DNA of 64,000 nt, taken from contig NZ_JARGER010000038.1 of NCBI RefSeq assembly GCF_029210375.1, positions 186,001 to 250,000 on the forward strand, read 5' to 3'. The position numbers and the translations under genes are program-made. Positions within the stretch are counted from its first letter, which is position 1. Each line of letters opens with the position of its first letter. Under the pieces are notes generated by a model. That model made no database searches, was not told where the DNA came from, and saw only the letters and a program-made list of their open reading frames with translations. This DNA comes from Nocardioides sp. YIM 152315 (GTDB taxonomy: Bacteria > Actinomycetota > Actinomycetes > Propionibacteriales > Nocardioidaceae). Below are positions 62,147 to 64,000 of this stretch, piece by piece.

Positions 62147-63121
62147 TCAGCGCAGCGGGCGCACGTGCAGGCCGACCTCGGGGTCGACGAGGACCTCCTG
62201 GGCGGCCGGCATCCCCTCGACGGTGAGCTGGACGTCGAGCGGCACGTTGCGCTTCACCATCGCGAGCGCGATCGGGCCGAGCTCGTGGTGGCGGGCGGAG
62301 GTGCCGACGAAGCCGACGACCTTCTCCTTCCCGGGCTCTCCGTGCAGAAGGTCGGCGCCGACGGTGGGCAGCCGGTCCTCGGAGCCGTCGAGGTGGAGCA
62401 GCGTCAGCCGCCGGGGCGGGCGCCCCAGCGTGTGCACGCGGGCCACCGTCTCCTGGCCGCGGTAGCAGCCCTTGTCGAGGTGGACGGCCGGGCCGATCCA
62501 GCCGGCCTCGTTGGGGATCGTGCGGTGGTCGGTGTCGAGCCCGAGGCGCGGCTCGCCGCGCGCGATGCGCAGCGCCTCGAACGCCCACAGGCCGCAAGCC
62601 GGGCCGGCTGCCTCGGCGTACGACGTGAGCCGGTCGCGCGGCACGAGCTCGTAGCCGGCGTACGGCCCCTCGGCGGTGGACGACGGGCGCCAGGTGACCG
62701 CGAGCTCGTCGGTCACGTCGGCGACCTCGACGCGCATCATGAACCGCATCCGGTCGAGGAACTCGACGAGCGCGGCGGCCGCGCCGGGCTCGGTGTGGGC
62801 GGTGAAGGACTCGCCGTCGTCGTACCCGAAGAACGCGTGCTCGACGTGGCCCTGCGGGCTGAGGACCAGGACGCCGGTCCACACCTTCGGGGCCAGCGAC
62901 TCGAGGTGCTGCGTCGTGAGCGAGTGCAGCCAGGTCAGCCGGTCGGGGCCGGAGACGCGGACGACGTCGCGGTGGGAGAGGTCGACGAATCCCTCCCCCG
63001 CCTCGAGGGTGCGCTGCTCGCCGTTGAACGAGCCGTAGTGGGCGGCCACGGCGCGGTCGACGCCGTCGGCGGCCACGGCGCCGGGCAGGCCCAGCAATGG
63101 GCTGGTCAGCGGGCTAGTCAT
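62147..63121 (-). CDS. ygfZ: YgfZ/GcvT-like folate-binding protein
   Basis: 324 residues of the folate-binding YgfZ family: LSHRDVVRVSGPDRLTWLHSL, then the family signature DKGCYRGQETVARVHTLG with the conserved Cys, and a C-terminal barrel. YgfZ supports repair or assembly of certain iron-sulfur enzymes using tetrahydrofolate. ATG 63121 overlaps the end of the Fur-family gene by eight bases. Same neighbourhood as in mycobacteria. Confidence 0.9.
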   Translation of the reverse strand: MTSPLTSPLLGLPGAVAADGVDRAVAAHYGSFNGEQRTLEAGEGFVDLSHRDVVRVSGPDRLTWLHSLTTQHLESLAPKVWTGVLVLSPQGHVEHAFFGYDDGESFTAHTEPGAAAALVEFLDRMRFMMRVEVADVTDELAVTWRPSSTAEGPYAGYELVPRDRLTSYAEAAGPACGLWAFEALRIARGEPRLGLDTDHRTIPNEAGWIGPAVHLDKGCYRGQETVARVHTLGRPPRRLTLLHLDGSEDRLPTVGADLLHGEPGKEKVVGFVGTSARHHELGPIALAMVKRNVPLDVQLTVEGMPAAQEVLVDPEVGLHVRPLR

Positions 63122-63533
63122 CCTGATCACACTCCACACACTCGCCGAAGATCGCCAGGTGGCCGACGTCGACGACGAACCCGTGCTGCTGCTCGAGGGC
63201 CTTCGTCAGCGGCGCCGCCACTTCCGGGTCAACGGAGATGACGCGGTGGCAATTCCGGCAGACCAGGTGGAAGTGCTCGTGGTCGGTGACCGAGTGGTAT
63301 GTCGGCGCGCGGTCGGACAGGTGGGTGTGGCGCACCAGGCCGAGCTCCTCGAGCACCTCGAGCGTCCGGTAGATCGTGGAGACGTTGACCGCGCTGGCGT
63401 GCTGCTGCACCTCGGCGAGGATCTCGTCGGGGGTGCCGTGGCCGAGCTTCTCGACGGCCCGGAGCACGAGCTGCCGCTGCGGGGTCAGCCGGTAGCCCAG
63501 GCTGTGCAGCCGGGCGGCGAGGTCCTCGCTCAC
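63114..63533 (-). CDS. Fur-family metalloregulator
   Basis: 139 residues. Winged helix LGYRLTPQRQLVLRAVEKL and STIYRTLEVLEELGLV; metal site residues HEHFHLVCRNCHRV and a C-terminal CVEC pair for structural zinc. Fur, Zur or FurA-type cannot be told apart by eye. GTG 63533 start. It is coupled to ygfZ and may control iron-sulfur-related genes. Targets unknown. Confidence 0.9.
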   Translation of the reverse strand: MSEDLAARLHSLGYRLTPQRQLVLRAVEKLGHGTPDEILAEVQQHASAVNVSTIYRTLEVLEELGLVRHTHLSDRAPTYHSVTDHEHFHLVCRNCHRVISVDPEVAAPLTKALEQQHGFVVDVGHLAIFGECVECDQDD

Positions 63534-63614
63534 CCGGGGGCCCTGCGGAATCGTGGGCTGGAGGAGCGGAGCGGGGGAAGTCCGCGATTTCGTGGGGTGG
63601 TGGTCACGGCGTCC

Positions 63615-64000
63615 TCACTGGCGCACCAGCCTCGCCCACAGGTGCGGCTGCACGGGCTGGCCCATCGCGGCCATGTCGTAGGCGTAGAGGAGGTCACCCT
63701 CCACGTTGCCGTAGAGACGCTTGCCGCCGGCGTACTCCTTGGCGGTCTCGGTGCGCACCACGGCGTCGGTCGTCAGGTCGAGCTTGCCGCCGTCGGCCTC
63801 GCCGTACCAGATCTCCACGAACCCGGTGTTGTGGGTGAGCAGGAGCTCGACCTTGCCCTCGGGGTGACAGCGCAGGAAGCCGGCCTCCTGCGCGGCGTCG
63901 CGCACCTTCTCGCCGTCGGCGTCGACGATCCACGAGCGGGAGAAGTAGTGGAAGAACGGCCGGCCGTCGTGGGTGAAGACGAGCTCCTGGCCGTACTCGA
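63615..64000 (-). CDS. Nitrobindin-family (FABP-like, DUF1794) protein, 5' end outside window
   Basis: C-terminal 128 residues visible, open to the right edge (GQELVFTHDGRPFFHYFSRSW...). Landmarks include FLRCHPEGKVELLLTHNTGFVEIWYG, the last part with the proximal heme histidine region in LLTHNTG, and a beta-barrel end YAYDMAAMGQPVQPHLWARL. Nitrobindins are ten-stranded barrels that bind heme and isomerise peroxynitrite. The N-terminal GxWxGxG motif lies beyond the window. Matches Rv0813c in location. Confidence 0.85.
   Translation of the reverse strand, partial: EYGQELVFTHDGRPFFHYFSRSWIVDADGEKVRDAAQEAGFLRCHPEGKVELLLTHNTGFVEIWYGEADGGKLDLTTDAVVRTETAKEYAGGKRLYGNVEGDLLYAYDMAAMGQPVQPHLWARLVRQ

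Overview
This window looks like the chromosome of a high-GC actinobacterium of the Nocardioides type (Nocardioidaceae). GC is very high throughout. Mycothiol genes (mshA, mshD), a SenX3/RegX3/PhoU phosphate module, TypA, an HbhA-like protein, GpgS next to FolP, and a rhodanese/DUF1416/thioredoxin/GlnR/MshD neighbourhood like mycobacterial Rv0813c-Rv0819 all point that way. Most genes are packed in short operons with 4-base ATGA/GTGA overlaps. Many first genes carry a TANNNT -10-like hexamer 6-8 bases before the start codon, suggesting leaderless mRNAs. No tRNA, rRNA, CRISPR array, prophage or intact insertion sequence was seen.

Layout. 0-12 kb is mostly housekeeping: phosphate signalling, mshA, SDR and racemase enzymes, an M4 metalloprotease that seems to carry its own emfourin-like inhibitor domain, and typA. 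12.4-24.4 kb is an envelope or extracellular polysaccharide locus: two paralogous [sulfotransferase-like + family 2 glycosyltransferase] modules bracket three larger glycosyltransferases and two secreted GH16 hydrolases. 24.4-32.7 kb is accessory: an AbiEi-like/DUF559-type gene between copies of a 70-bp palindromic repeat, an LLM oxidoreductase, an M23 peptidase with its regulator, an acyl-CoA synthetase, a sulfotransferase, and an unusual APS-kinase-like/methyltransferase fusion. 32.7-39 kb has a gpgS-folP-RibD-domain operon, tandem TetR paralogues, an amidase lipoprotein and galE.

41-54.7 kb is rich in nucleotide-sugar genes: three GDP-mannose 4,6-dehydratase homologues, rfbA, rfbB, an rfbC-rfbD fusion, manA and ugd. 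With galE these would supply GDP-mannose derivatives, dTDP-rhamnose, UDP-galactose and UDP-glucuronate to the glycosyltransferases at 12-24 kb. A sulfur block (cysC, a TauE-type permease, cysD, cysN, then rhodanese and DUF1416) makes APS/PAPS. With three sulfotransferase-like genes nearby, the idea that this strain makes a sulfated glycan is worth testing. The rhodanese operon appears to be preceded by a cysteine-containing leader peptide.

Non-coding structure is unusually rich. There are several dispersed structured repeats: a 162-bp element in two copies, 70-bp palindromes in three copies, a two-hairpin element in two copies, and a 90-bp cloverleaf-like element. Tandem repeats appear to derive from the 3' ends of typA and of the AbiEi-like gene. 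A palindromic bidirectional promoter lies between rfbA and rfbB. All family assignments come from reading motifs; no database search was run.
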